Source: an uncultured Clostridia bacterium
GTDB taxonomy: Bacteria > Bacillota > Clostridia > Lachnospirales > CAG-274
Assembly: GCA_947591605.1 (NCBI GenBank)
Contig: CANQDF010000011.1
Location: 1-64,000 of the forward strand
Length of the DNA: 64,000 nucleotides
Direction: 5' to 3'
Below are positions 16,879 to 25,173 of the stretch, in pieces. The notes under the pieces are model-generated. The model did no database searches, was not told where the DNA came from, and saw only the letters and a list, made by a program, of their open reading frames with translations. Each line of letters opens with the position of its first letter. Position 1 is the stretch's first letter. The position numbers and the translations under genes are program-made.

Positions 16879-19305
16879 TCAGCCTAAAGCCTTGATAGCG
16901 TTATCAAAAGTAATACCATCGGGCATTTTGTTTGCCTTAACTGTGTTTTCGATCTGATCCCTTACAGAGTAGAAGGAATTTGTTGCGGAAGAAACGTTTG
17001 AAGGCTTCTTGATGCTCTGGCTCTGCTTTGACTGATCGCTCTTGATTGCGCTCCATGCATAGTTGTTGCTCCACTTAGCAAATACATATGGAAGCTGATA
17101 GTTGATGTTGTTGTTGAAGGATACGCAGTTTGTAATGTAGCCTGTGCAGCCCTCGCTGTTGTTGTTGTCAAAGCCCTTTGACTTGTGGTCAAATGCTACG
17201 CAGTAATCGGCTGTTCTTACAACGCTTGTGCTCTTTTCTGTTGTCTTGGAGCCGAACTTGAAGCCGTTGCCGTTCATTTCTCCGTTTGCGGAAGAAAGCC
17301 ATGTGGAAACGGATTTGCCTGCTATTTTACCCTTTGATACATCAAACTTGCCGTTTGCATAGTTGTTTGCAAAGCTTGAATCTGCAGCCATTATCTGCTG
17401 TATTGTCCACATATTTTTATCAAGTGATTTGCCTCTTCTGAAGTCATATTCACCTGTAAATACCTTTGGATTACCGTTGTTCCAGCAAGCCGAATGTGAG
17501 TAGGTAACCTTTGCGGACTTGTCGCCTGCCTTGTCGTATGAGTCCCAACCGTCATCGGAGTTATCCCAAGCATAGCAGTACTCAAATACGGTGTTGGATG
17601 CGCCAAGCTTAGGAGCAAAACCGTCTGCGTTTGCGCCGTAGGTATTAACGTCGATATTTCTGTATGAGTAGCAGTATCTTAATGTGTTGCCGTTTGCATT
17701 GTCGGAGAGCTGTATACCGGAGTCGTTGTTATATCTTGCTATAACATGCTCTATGGTGTTCTTGCCGCCCGATACCCAAATACCGTTATCGCCTGCGTTT
17801 TCAATAATGAGGTTCTGTATAAGCTGGTTGCTGCCGCTTACGGTGATACCTCTTGAGGTTGAACCGGAATCTCTTGCAGGCTTGAAGTTAAGACGTGGAT
17901 ATGTTCCGTCCGACCTCTGTACGCCGACAATAGCGCCTGCCTTTGAACCGGAAAGCTTTAATGCGCTCTTTACGCTTATCTCGTTTGTATCGATATAGAT
18001 AGTACCGCCGCTGCTGTTTACCTTTTTGATAGCATCGGTAAGAGCGGACTCGTTGTTGTCCTTGATAACTGCAACAACGTTTGAAGGTGGTGTTGTAAGC
18101 TTAACACTGCCGCCCGTGGATGGGACAGGAGTTGTTGTGCTCTGCTGCTTTGTTGTAGCCTCGGTGCTGCTCTCCTTGTTAGGTGTTGTCTGCTGGCTGC
18201 CTGCGCTGCTGCTGCCGCCTGTGGTATCTATCTGTACCTTGTAGATGTTGATGCCGCTGCCTGCCGAGTAAATAAATATTTTACCGGAAGCATTTACATT
18301 AACGCTGTTGAATGCTGCGTTGGAACCGTAGGAAAGTGTGCCGAGCACCTTGCCCTTGCTGTCGGTTACGTTAAGCGTCCTTGTGTCGGAGCCGCTTGAA
18401 CGTGCGATAACCTTAACCGTTGTGCTGCCGTTTGCGTTTGCGGCAACAGACCTGTAGCTTGTTGAGCCGCTGCCGCCGAGTGCAAGTGCATAGCTGAAGT
18501 TGGAGCCGTCTACGCTTGCATTCTCGCTCTTGACCTGCATTGTCTTTGACGAGTTTGCGTAAAGCTCAAGTCCGTCTACGGTCGTACCGGCTTTAAGTGT
18601 GCCAAGACCTCTGAAGCTCATATCGCTCATATTCCAACCGGTGGAGCTTGAAGCCGATGACGAGGATGAAGATGAAGACTGAGGCTTTGTGGTAGTTTCG
18701 GGCTTGCTCTGCTGCTTTGTTGTAGACTCGGTCGTGTTTTCGGCAGCATCCTTGGAGTCTATCTGTACCTTATAAATGTTTATGCCGCTGTTTTCGGAAT
18801 AAATATAAATATTGCCGCTGTAATTTATTGTAGCGGTGCCGAGTGCTGCGGAAGAACCGCAGGAGATGGTTGCAAGCACCTTGCCCTTTGAATCTGTGAT
18901 ATCAAGCTTTCTTGTTTCGGAACCGCTTGAACGTGCCGTTATCTTAATGGTAGAAGTGCCGGAAACCTTAGCGGAAAGAGCTCTGTAGCTTGTCGAGCCG
19001 GAACCGCCCAAAGCAAGTGCATATTTAAACGATGTACCGTTTACCGTTGCGCTTTCGCTTTTTACCTGCATTGTTTTTGACGAATTGGCAAGAAGCGTAA
19101 GCCCGTCTACGGTTGTGTTTGATTTGATGGTGCCGAGGCTTTTAAAGCCTGTGTTGCCCATATTCCAGCTGGTGGAAGAAGCTGCCTCTGCGGTGTTTAC
19201 CAGCGCTAAGGGAGCGGGTACCGCCGTTGAAGCAGGCATAAAGCTTATACTTGCTGCCGCAAGCATAAGGCTGAGGGCGATAGAAATCGGTTTTTTAAGT
19301 TTCAT
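16879..19305 (-). CDS. Secreted family 9 pectate lyase with two N-terminal pectin-binding-like repeats
   Basis: 808 residues. A signal peptide (about 1-41, ending AEAA) is followed by two homologous 140-residue beta-domains (about 45-188 and 223-368; both start SWNM or GWNM and share KTMQVKSE and GINIYKVQID). Low-complexity Thr/Ser/Gln linkers follow each. The right-handed beta-helix (about 410-800) has PL9 features: ADGFAPKLG, a DNSDDGWDSYD calcium-site cluster and GNGFKFGSK with the likely catalytic Lys. It should cleave polygalacturonate by beta-elimination outside the cell. The unsaturated products feed KduI and KdgK encoded at 31.5-33.5 kb. It is preceded by a promoter and a cre site. 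Confidence 0.92.
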   Translation of the reverse strand: MKLKKPISIALSLMLAAASISFMPASTAVPAPLALVNTAEAASSTSWNMGNTGFKSLGTIKSNTTVDGLTLLANSSKTMQVKSESATVNGTSFKYALALGGSGSTSYRALSAKVSGTSTIKITARSSGSETRKLDITDSKGKVLATISCGSSAALGTATINYSGNIYIYSENSGINIYKVQIDSKDAAENTTESTTKQQSKPETTTKPQSSSSSSSSASSSTGWNMSDMSFRGLGTLKAGTTVDGLELYANSSKTMQVKSENASVDGSNFSYALALGGSGSTSYRSVAANANGSTTVKVIARSSGSDTRTLNVTDSKGKVLGTLSYGSNAAFNSVNVNASGKIFIYSAGSGINIYKVQIDTTGGSSSAGSQQTTPNKESSTEATTKQQSTTTPVPSTGGSVKLTTPPSNVVAVIKDNNESALTDAIKKVNSSGGTIYIDTNEISVKSALKLSGSKAGAIVGVQRSDGTYPRLNFKPARDSGSTSRGITVSGSNQLIQNLIIENAGDNGIWVSGGKNTIEHVIARYNNDSGIQLSDNANGNTLRYCYSYRNIDVNTYGANADGFAPKLGASNTVFEYCYAWDNSDDGWDSYDKAGDKSAKVTYSHSACWNNGNPKVFTGEYDFRRGKSLDKNMWTIQQIMAADSSFANNYANGKFDVSKGKIAGKSVSTWLSSANGEMNGNGFKFGSKTTEKSTSVVRTADYCVAFDHKSKGFDNNNSEGCTGYITNCVSFNNNINYQLPYVFAKWSNNYAWSAIKSDQSKQSQSIKKPSNVSSATNSFYSVRDQIENTVKANKMPDGITFDNAIKALG

Positions 19306-19359
19306 AATTTTTAAAGTCCTCCTCTTTTTTTATAATTTTCTCTTTATTGGTTTGGTTTG

Positions 19360-19373
19360 TGAAAACGTTTTCA
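19360..19373 (-). promoter_or_regulatory. cre site (CcpA-type operator)
   Basis: A perfect 14-base palindrome TGAAAACGTTTTCA that fits the catabolite-responsive-element consensus. It lies about 20 bases downstream of the predicted transcription start of the pectate lyase, a position where a bound repressor blocks elongation. Glucose repression is the likely meaning. A LacI-family local regulator is the alternative. Confidence 0.8.
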
Positions 19374-19396
19374 AAATTAATATAAACTACAAGTTT

Positions 19397-19425
19397 ACTA
19401 TATAACAAATTACTATATTTGTAAA
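19397..19425 (-). promoter_or_regulatory. Pectate lyase promoter
   Basis: On the minus strand TTTACA (complement 19420-19425), 17-base spacer, TATAGT (complement 19397-19402). Confidence 0.7.
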
Positions 19426-19662
19426 TGGTCAAAATGCCATATTTTGTACAATTGTTTTGGTGATTGTGACCGACAAATAAAAAAAGTATACATTAATACC
19501 GATAATTTTGTTCTAAAAAGCACAAAAACTTGTTAAATATTTACAAAAGGCGTATAACTTGTTTTATAAGCTGTATTTTGTTTCAACTCTTAAAAATTAT
19601 TAAGCAATATTTAATAAATATTACGGGATACTTGAATACACACCCCCTGAGAAAATGTTTTT

Positions 19663-19690
19663 TTGACAAAATTTATGTTACAATTACAAA
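19663..19690 (+). promoter_or_regulatory. Possible promoter of the ECF sigma gene
   Basis: Consensus TTGACA (19663-19668), 16-base spacer, TACAAA (19685-19690). The rest of 19440-19660 is AT-rich with no gene that I can support. Confidence 0.4.
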
Positions 19691-19724
19691 CGTAATGACA
19701 TTATACAGTGAGGTGATGTTATGT

Positions 19725-20261
19725 ATGAAAAGCCGTGACGATTTTTTCAATGAGCTTTGCTCTCTGTACTATGCCGATGTATATAAATATATATGTATAT
19801 GTGTGGGTGACAGGGATACGGCATGCGATATAGTGCAGGATACCTTTATGACCGTATATAAAAATACCGACAGGCTTTTGCGGCACGAAAACCCCGGAGG
19901 CTACATATTCAAAACGGCAAAAAATATTATCGGCAGTTATAAAAGAGAGCTGTATAAACGGCTGATAAATGAAACCCGTATAGACGATGCACAGGCGTAT
20001 CTGCCGGATACCGAAACGGATATAGAAACGGAGCTTGACAGGGCAGTAAACGAATATGAGTATGTGGACAAGGTGCTTGAAAGCCTTGACGAGGACAAAA
20101 GGCAGCTTTACGAGCTTTACTATATACATAAGCTGCCTATGAAGGATATTGCCGCAAAGCTCGGCATTGATTATGCGGCGCTCAGGATGAAGTATGTAAG
20201 GCTCAGGAGAGAGATACGGGAGAGAGTAAAAAAACTTGCGGAAGAAAAATTTGTTACATAG
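19725..20261 (+). CDS. ECF-type RNA polymerase sigma factor
   Basis: 178 residues. Region 2 is seen in YADVYKYICICVGDRDTACDIVQDTFMTVY, and region 4 in LYYIHKLPMKDIAAKLGIDYAALRMKYVRLRREI. ATG 19725 has GAGGTG 9 bases upstream; in-frame ATG 19716 would overlap the SD. The downstream gene begins 65 bases later and encodes a single-pass membrane protein fit to be its anti-sigma factor. The signal sensed cannot be read from sequence. Confidence 0.85.
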   Translation: MKSRDDFFNELCSLYYADVYKYICICVGDRDTACDIVQDTFMTVYKNTDRLLRHENPGGYIFKTAKNIIGSYKRELYKRLINETRIDDAQAYLPDTETDIETELDRAVNEYEYVDKVLESLDEDKRQLYELYYIHKLPMKDIAAKLGIDYAALRMKYVRLRREIRERVKKLAEEKFVT

Positions 20262-20326
20262 AGTCGGGTTTTACCATATATAAGTGTAAGGCGATCGATC
20301 GGACCTGCAGTTGGAGGTAAGTTAAT

Positions 20327-21163
20327 ATGACAAATACCAATAACATAAAAAATAAGCTGAACGAGGCAGTTGAAAGCGGAAACACAGAGCTCATACGGGA
20401 AATGCTCGGGTCATATCCCGTTGACGGGCCGGAGCTGTCCGCCGACAAATTTGCCCGCAGAATTATCAAATTGTCCAAGGAGGAAAATAAAATGAAGATG
20501 AATATCAAAAAAATCATTGTCATTGCGGCAGCCGCAGTTACGGTATGCTGCGTAAGCGCAGGAGCTGCGGTATGTATTAAAAGCTTCGGCTTTGGCGAAG
20601 ACGGTAAATTTGTGCGTATAAACACAAATGCCGATATGAGCGAGGATGAGGCAAGACAGATAGCGCAGGCGTCCGCAGAGGATTATGGCGCAGAGCATGA
20701 CGAGAGCGCCGTTTTTGACGATTACGACAACTTTGCGACCGTTGAAGAGGCGGAGCAGGCATATAATATGAAGGTTGTGCTGCCAGAAAGGATGCCCGAC
20801 CTGCCGCTTACGGATATAACGGGAGAAGAGTTTAATCTCGGTAAAGACAGTGCCGAGCATACGCTCTGGATCAATTACGGTGACCCCGAAAGCAAGGCGT
20901 TTTCGCTTGTAATAGAAAAGAGGGATTACAATGACAGCGATATATCGTCTACTCTGGTAACGGACAGCGAGCTTAAGGATACCTATGTATCCGCCAAGGG
21001 ATGCAGGTTTTACGAGCTTGAGGAAAAAGGCGACGGTAAAACGGCAACCATGATGAGCACGGATATAGGCTGCTACAGCTGTACAATGGGATATATCGGC
21101 TTTGACGATGAGGAGATAAAGCAGATAACGGATTCCTTCGATCCGGAGGCATACAAGGGCTGA
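20327..21163 (+). CDS. Membrane-anchored probable anti-sigma factor
   Basis: 278 residues. A cytoplasmic N-terminal part of about 60 residues (with FARRIIKLSKEENK), one membrane helix (about 64-86, IIVIAAAAVTVCCVSAGAAVCI), and an extracellular domain of about 190 residues that resembles the DUF4367-type domains common in clostridial anti-sigma partners. Position after an ECF gene is the main argument. GGAGG precedes ATG 20327. Confidence 0.65.
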   Translation: MTNTNNIKNKLNEAVESGNTELIREMLGSYPVDGPELSADKFARRIIKLSKEENKMKMNIKKIIVIAAAAVTVCCVSAGAAVCIKSFGFGEDGKFVRINTNADMSEDEARQIAQASAEDYGAEHDESAVFDDYDNFATVEEAEQAYNMKVVLPERMPDLPLTDITGEEFNLGKDSAEHTLWINYGDPESKAFSLVIEKRDYNDSDISSTLVTDSELKDTYVSAKGCRFYELEEKGDGKTATMMSTDIGCYSCTMGYIGFDDEEIKQITDSFDPEAYKG

Positions 21164-21206
21164 GCTCCGTTATTATTTGAAAATATGGAGAGTGCTTAAT
21201 AAAATA

Positions 21207-21245
21207 AAACTCCGTATGCGGTTTTGCCGTATGCGGAGTTTTTTA
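21207..21245. terminator. Bidirectional terminator
   Basis: 15-bp stem (21207-21221 with 21227-21241, two G-U pairs), T-rich on the right and A-rich on the left, between convergent genes. Confidence 0.85.
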
Positions 21246-21249
21246 TGTT

Positions 21250-22590
21250 TTAGCTTAAAATATGTTTTTTGATGTAGGTCACAAGGGCACGGTTGTTAGG
21301 CGTTTTTTTAAGCATTTCAAGTATATTTGACGCTGCATCGGCAGCCGATGCGCCCGACATATTTTTGTGCAGCATATAAAGACATTCCCGTTCTTCATGG
21401 GTAAGGAGCAGATCCTCACGCCTGGTGCCGGATCTTTTTATATCGACAGCGGGGAATATCCTTCTTTCCGCAAGGTTTCTGTCAAGCACAAGCTCCATAT
21501 TGCCTGTGCCCTTGAACTCCTCAAAGATAACATCGTCCATTTTGGAGCCCGTTTCCACAAGTGCCGTTGCAAGTATGGTAAGGCTGCCGCCCTGTTCGAT
21601 ATTGCGTGCCGCACCGAAGAACTTTTTGGGCATATAGAGCGATGCGGGGTCAAGACCGCCGGAAAGTGTCCTTCCGCTGGTAGGTATGGTCAAATTGTAT
21701 GCTCTTGCAAGCCTTGTAATACTGTCCAGAAGTATCACCGCATCCTTGCCCTGCTCCACAAGCCTTTTACCCCTTTCGAGCACCATTTCCGCAACACGCT
21801 TATGGTGCTCGGGCGGCTCGTCAAAGGTGGAGTAGACAACATCAACTCTGCCCTCTATTGAGCGCTTCATATCGGTTACCTCCTCGGGGCGCTCGTCAAT
21901 GAGCAGCACAATAAGCTCTGCCTCGGGATGATTAGCCGTTACGGCGTTTGCGATTTTCTTAAGCAGTATGGTTTTGCCTGCCTTGGGCGGAGCAACTATC
22001 ATGCCCCTTTGCCCCATGCCTATGGGCGCAGTAAGGTTTATAAGCCTGCCGGAAAGCTCGTCCTGAGCGGTTTCGAGATTTATTTTTCTGTTGGGGAATA
22101 TTGGTGTAAGATCTTCAAAGGATGGTCTGCGGGAAGCCCTTTCCGGGTTTTCACCGTTTATGGTTTTTACATAAAGCAGAGCGCCGAATCTTTCGGCATC
22201 TCTGGGCGCCCGTATATTGCCCACTATAAAATCGCCTGTTTTAAGGCGGAAACGCCTTATCTGGGCAGGTGATACATAAATATCATCGGCGCCCGAAAGA
22301 TAATTGTCGGTACGCAGAAAGCCGTAGCCGTCCGCAAGCACCTCAAGTATGCCTGCGCCTATCATGCCGCTGTCGGGCTGTTCCTGCTTAGGAGTATCCT
22401 CCTGAGCCGTATCCGGCTCGCTCTCGGGTCTGCTTTTTGGGGGAGCCTGCTCGGGGGCAGGCTCCTTTGCTTTGTCAGCCTTTGTTATAAGCTCTATAAG
22501 CTCATCTTTTTTGTAGGAGGTTACAGATGTAATGCCCTTTTCACGGGCTATCTCCCTGAGCTTGGTAAGGTTTGTTTTTTTATAATCCAT
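21250..22590 (-). CDS. rho: Transcription termination factor Rho
   Basis: 446 residues. The N-terminal helix-extended-loop-helix is [13 protein letters not shown]. It is followed by a Pro/Glu-rich insert (about 45-75) and a cold-shock RNA-binding domain ([20 protein letters not shown]). The ATPase core has the P-loop [20 protein letters not shown] and the Q-loop region. It terminates untranslated transcripts. The LysM-membrane gene lies 12 bases upstream on the same strand, an operon. Confidence 0.96.
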   Translation of the reverse strand: MDYKKTNLTKLREIAREKGITSVTSYKKDELIELITKADKAKEPAPEQAPPKSRPESEPDTAQEDTPKQEQPDSGMIGAGILEVLADGYGFLRTDNYLSGADDIYVSPAQIRRFRLKTGDFIVGNIRAPRDAERFGALLYVKTINGENPERASRRPSFEDLTPIFPNRKINLETAQDELSGRLINLTAPIGMGQRGMIVAPPKAGKTILLKKIANAVTANHPEAELIVLLIDERPEEVTDMKRSIEGRVDVVYSTFDEPPEHHKRVAEMVLERGKRLVEQGKDAVILLDSITRLARAYNLTIPTSGRTLSGGLDPASLYMPKKFFGAARNIEQGGSLTILATALVETGSKMDDVIFEEFKGTGNMELVLDRNLAERRIFPAVDIKRSGTRREDLLLTHEERECLYMLHKNMSGASAADAASNILEMLKKTPNNRALVTYIKKHILS

Positions 22591-22602
22591 TAAATGCCTC
22601 CG

Positions 22603-23820
22603 TCAGTTGGGGATGGTAAGTACCTGTCCTTCGTTTAATACAGAATTTTCGGTAAGGTTGTTTGCATCAAGTATCTTTTGATAGTTTGCGCCGTTTCCGT
22701 ATACGCTCTGGCTTATCTTCCAGAAGGTATCGCCCGCCTTTACCGTGTATGTATTTCCGCCCGATTCTCCCTGGCTGAGGCTGGTGTTGGGCGCTTCGGT
22801 CGTAAGCTCGCTTTGTGCCTCGTTAAGTATATCTATGGCGACCGCATGAGGGTCTTCCTGTGCATCTCCCGCCTTAAGGCTCTCGTTTTCCGCAGTAAGC
22901 TCGCTTACCTTGCGGTTGAGCTCGTTAAGCTCGGTTTCGTATGTGGACGAGGAGCTGCGCTGCAGCTCGGCAATGGTAGCCCTTGCCTCCTCAAGCTGAT
23001 TTGAATAGCTGTAGTTTTTGTATGCAAGTGCGGCTATAACAACAACGCAGACAACTATGGCTGCCGATGCCGCAATTTTTGCAATGCTTATTTCCACAAG
23101 CTTTTCCTCGTACTCATCCTCGTCGTCCTCGTCGTCGGAGCTGCGTACAGGCTCGGGCTTAGGCCGTTTCTTTTTGCCTTTTGGAGGTACGGGTGTTTCA
23201 CGCTCCTGTTCGGGCTGACGGTTTTTTGAACGCTTTGGCTGCTTTTTGGGAGGCTCGTATTCCTCCTGTGCGGTATCCTCCGGTTCCTCCTCAACAGCTG
23301 CGGCAGCCTGATTGGCGCCTTTTTTAAGGCTTGCAAAAAATTGGTCTATCTCGTCGTCGCTGCCGATGTCGTCATCGTCGTAATCGGTTTTATCGCTGCC
23401 TGTCTTTTTGAAAAAGTTGCTGAGCTTTGGCAAAATGATGGTCTTTTCGAGGTCGACAGGCTCGCTCTCCTCATCAAAGGCGATGTCCTCCTCATCGTAT
23501 TCGTCATCATAATCATCGTTTTCCTCGGGCTTTGCTTTTTTTGTTTTTTTGCGGAAAACTATGGATTTGTTTGTGGCGGAGATATTGCGTTTGCGCCTCC
23601 TTGAAATGCTGTCTTTAAGGCTCTCGGAATCATCGGGCTCATCCTCAAGGAACGGGTCGCTGTAATCTGCAAAGTAATTGGTGCCGCCGTCCTCAACAAA
23701 CTCATCAAACAGGCTGCCGACTATCTCTTTTGTTTTATCCTCGCTGTATAGATCTAAGCCCTCGGAGCCGGCTTGCTCGTTTACGGGCACGGAAATCCTC
23801 TTTTTCCTTCTTTTAGCCAT
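22603..23820 (-). CDS. Single-pass membrane protein with C-terminal LysM domain
   Basis: 405 residues. A long, highly charged cytoplasmic N-terminal region (1-240, runs of Asp/Glu and Lys) precedes one membrane helix (about 246-268, IAASAAIVVCVVVIAALAY), a coiled coil (LEEARATIAELQ ... LNRKVSELTAENESL) and a LysM domain (about 356-405, YTVKAGDTFWKISQSVYG). It should link the membrane to peptidoglycan. Co-transcribed with rho; the reason for this pairing is unclear. Confidence 0.85.
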   Translation of the reverse strand: MAKRRKKRISVPVNEQAGSEGLDLYSEDKTKEIVGSLFDEFVEDGGTNYFADYSDPFLEDEPDDSESLKDSISRRRKRNISATNKSIVFRKKTKKAKPEENDDYDDEYDEEDIAFDEESEPVDLEKTIILPKLSNFFKKTGSDKTDYDDDDIGSDDEIDQFFASLKKGANQAAAAVEEEPEDTAQEEYEPPKKQPKRSKNRQPEQERETPVPPKGKKKRPKPEPVRSSDDEDDEDEYEEKLVEISIAKIAASAAIVVCVVVIAALAYKNYSYSNQLEEARATIAELQRSSSSTYETELNELNRKVSELTAENESLKAGDAQEDPHAVAIDILNEAQSELTTEAPNTSLSQGESGGNTYTVKAGDTFWKISQSVYGNGANYQKILDANNLTENSVLNEGQVLTIPN

Positions 23821-24005
23821 AAAAAAACCTCCCTGATTTTATCCGTGTGTTTTATAAAAAACGTATATCAATGCAATAAATACAAACATTGTAGGGTATT
23901 TACATAGATACCTTTATTTTATATTTTAAATACAAAATTGTCAATATAAATTCGCATTTTACTTTAAAACGGTCGGTAATTTTTTTTGCGCATACATTGT
24001 TTGTA

Positions 24006-24034
24006 TTGAAATACGGCAGGTTTTACTGTAAAAT
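24006..24034 (+). promoter_or_regulatory. Promoter of the flavodoxin-fold gene
   Basis: TTGAAA (24006-24011), 17-base spacer, TAAAAT (24029-24034). The rest of 23821-24119 is AT-rich with no gene. Confidence 0.6.
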
Positions 24035-24119
24035 AAAATTGTATACGGGTCGTGTTACGGCAATATAATTAAAATGAATAATGCCTTTAACAGGCTTATA
24101 ATGTAAGGAGGCAATAAAA

Positions 24120-24734
24120 ATGAAAATTTTACTTGTAAACGGAAGTCCCAAGGCAAAGGGCTGTACATACACCGCACTTTGCGAGGTAAAAAAGGGCATA
24201 GAGGAAATGGGCGTTGAGGCGGAGATATTCCATGCTGCGGGTGCTGCGGGCTGCCTAGGCTGCGGAGCCTGTGCGGGTACGGGCAAATGCGTGCAGGACG
24301 ACTGCGTTAACGATGCCATAAAGCTGCTTGACGAGGCGGACGGCTTTGTGTTTGGCACGCCCGTGCATTATGCGGCGGCATCGGGCAGCATAACGGGCTT
24401 TCTGGACAGGCTTTTTTATGCGGCAGGCTCAAAAATGGCGTTCAAGCCGGGTGCGGCTGTTGTCAGCTGCAGGAGAGGCGGTGCGTCGGCTGCCTTTGAT
24501 CAGATGATAAAGTATTTTACCATAAACAATATGCCCGTGGCATCGTCACAGTACTGGAACATGGTACACGGAAACATACCCGAGGAGGTGCTCAAGGATG
24601 AGGAGGGCTTGCAGACCATGCGTACCCTCGGCAGAAACATTGCATGGCTTGTAAAGTGTATAGCCGCTGCAAAGGAAAACGGACTGGAGCACCCCGAGCT
24701 TGAAAAAACGGTGAGAACAAACTTTATAAGGTAA
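24120..24734 (+). CDS. NADPH-dependent FMN reductase / iron-sulfur flavoprotein-like
   Basis: 204 residues with the flavodoxin-like phosphate loop NGSPKAKGCTYTAL, a Cys-rich stretch (GCLGCGACAGTGKCVQDDC) after the second strand, and FGTPVHYAAASG for the flavin contact. Members transfer electrons from NAD(P)H to FMN or quinones in anaerobes. The Cys cluster is typical of the iron-sulfur flavoprotein subgroup. Strong SD (TAAGGAGG) and own terminator; single-gene unit. Confidence 0.85.
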   Translation: MKILLVNGSPKAKGCTYTALCEVKKGIEEMGVEAEIFHAAGAAGCLGCGACAGTGKCVQDDCVNDAIKLLDEADGFVFGTPVHYAAASGSITGFLDRLFYAAGSKMAFKPGAAVVSCRRGGASAAFDQMIKYFTINNMPVASSQYWNMVHGNIPEEVLKDEEGLQTMRTLGRNIAWLVKCIAAAKENGLEHPELEKTVRTNFIR

Positions 24735-24740
24735 CGGTAT

Positions 24741-24776
24741 AAAAATGCGTTTTGCGTAAAAACGCATTTTTTTCGG
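24741..24776 (+). terminator. Intrinsic terminator
   Basis: AAAAATGCGTTTT (24741-24753) pairs with 24759-24771; T-run follows. Confidence 0.85.
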
Positions 24777-24927
24777 CCGCGCTCAAAGGTACGTACATAT
24801 GCCATGCCAATGGGCGCCGATACCGCATATAAGTATACAAGCACATAAAAAGCATACTGCCATATTATGTAAATAAAGATAGTGCAGGATCTATACGACC
24901 TGTACTCCGGCTTTGGAGGTGCTTTTT

Positions 24928-25173
24928 ATGTCGGATGCTATGCCTTTATCGTGCATACCCGTAGGTACAAGGGGCGAGATAGTTGCAATAAAAGGCGGTT
25001 TTAAAAACCGTGACAGGCTTATGGAGCTTGGCTTTACAAAAAATACGGAGGTTATACCGCTGCATACGGGCCCCGGCGGAAATCCTACGGCATATTTTGT
25101 AAGGGGAGCGGTCATGGCGCTGCGAAACGAGGATGCGGACAATATTTTTATCCGCATCAAGGAGGAATACTGA
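24928..25173 (+). CDS. feoA: Ferrous iron transport protein A
   Basis: 81 residues, SH3-like FeoA domain (GTRGEIVAIKGG, RLMELGFTKNTEV). GGAGGT lies 7 bases before ATG 24928; an in-frame ATG 15 bases earlier overlaps the SD. The stop codon overlaps the feoB start (TGATG), so translation is coupled. A 7-bp hairpin (24882-24888 with 24899-24905) lies just before the SD. Confidence 0.9.
   Translation: MSDAMPLSCIPVGTRGEIVAIKGGFKNRDRLMELGFTKNTEVIPLHTGPGGNPTAYFVRGAVMALRNEDADNIFIRIKEEY

Noticed and set aside
24882-24905. Possible riboswitch before feoA
   Set aside because: Only one 7-bp hairpin is present, with no conserved core of a metal-sensing riboswitch.
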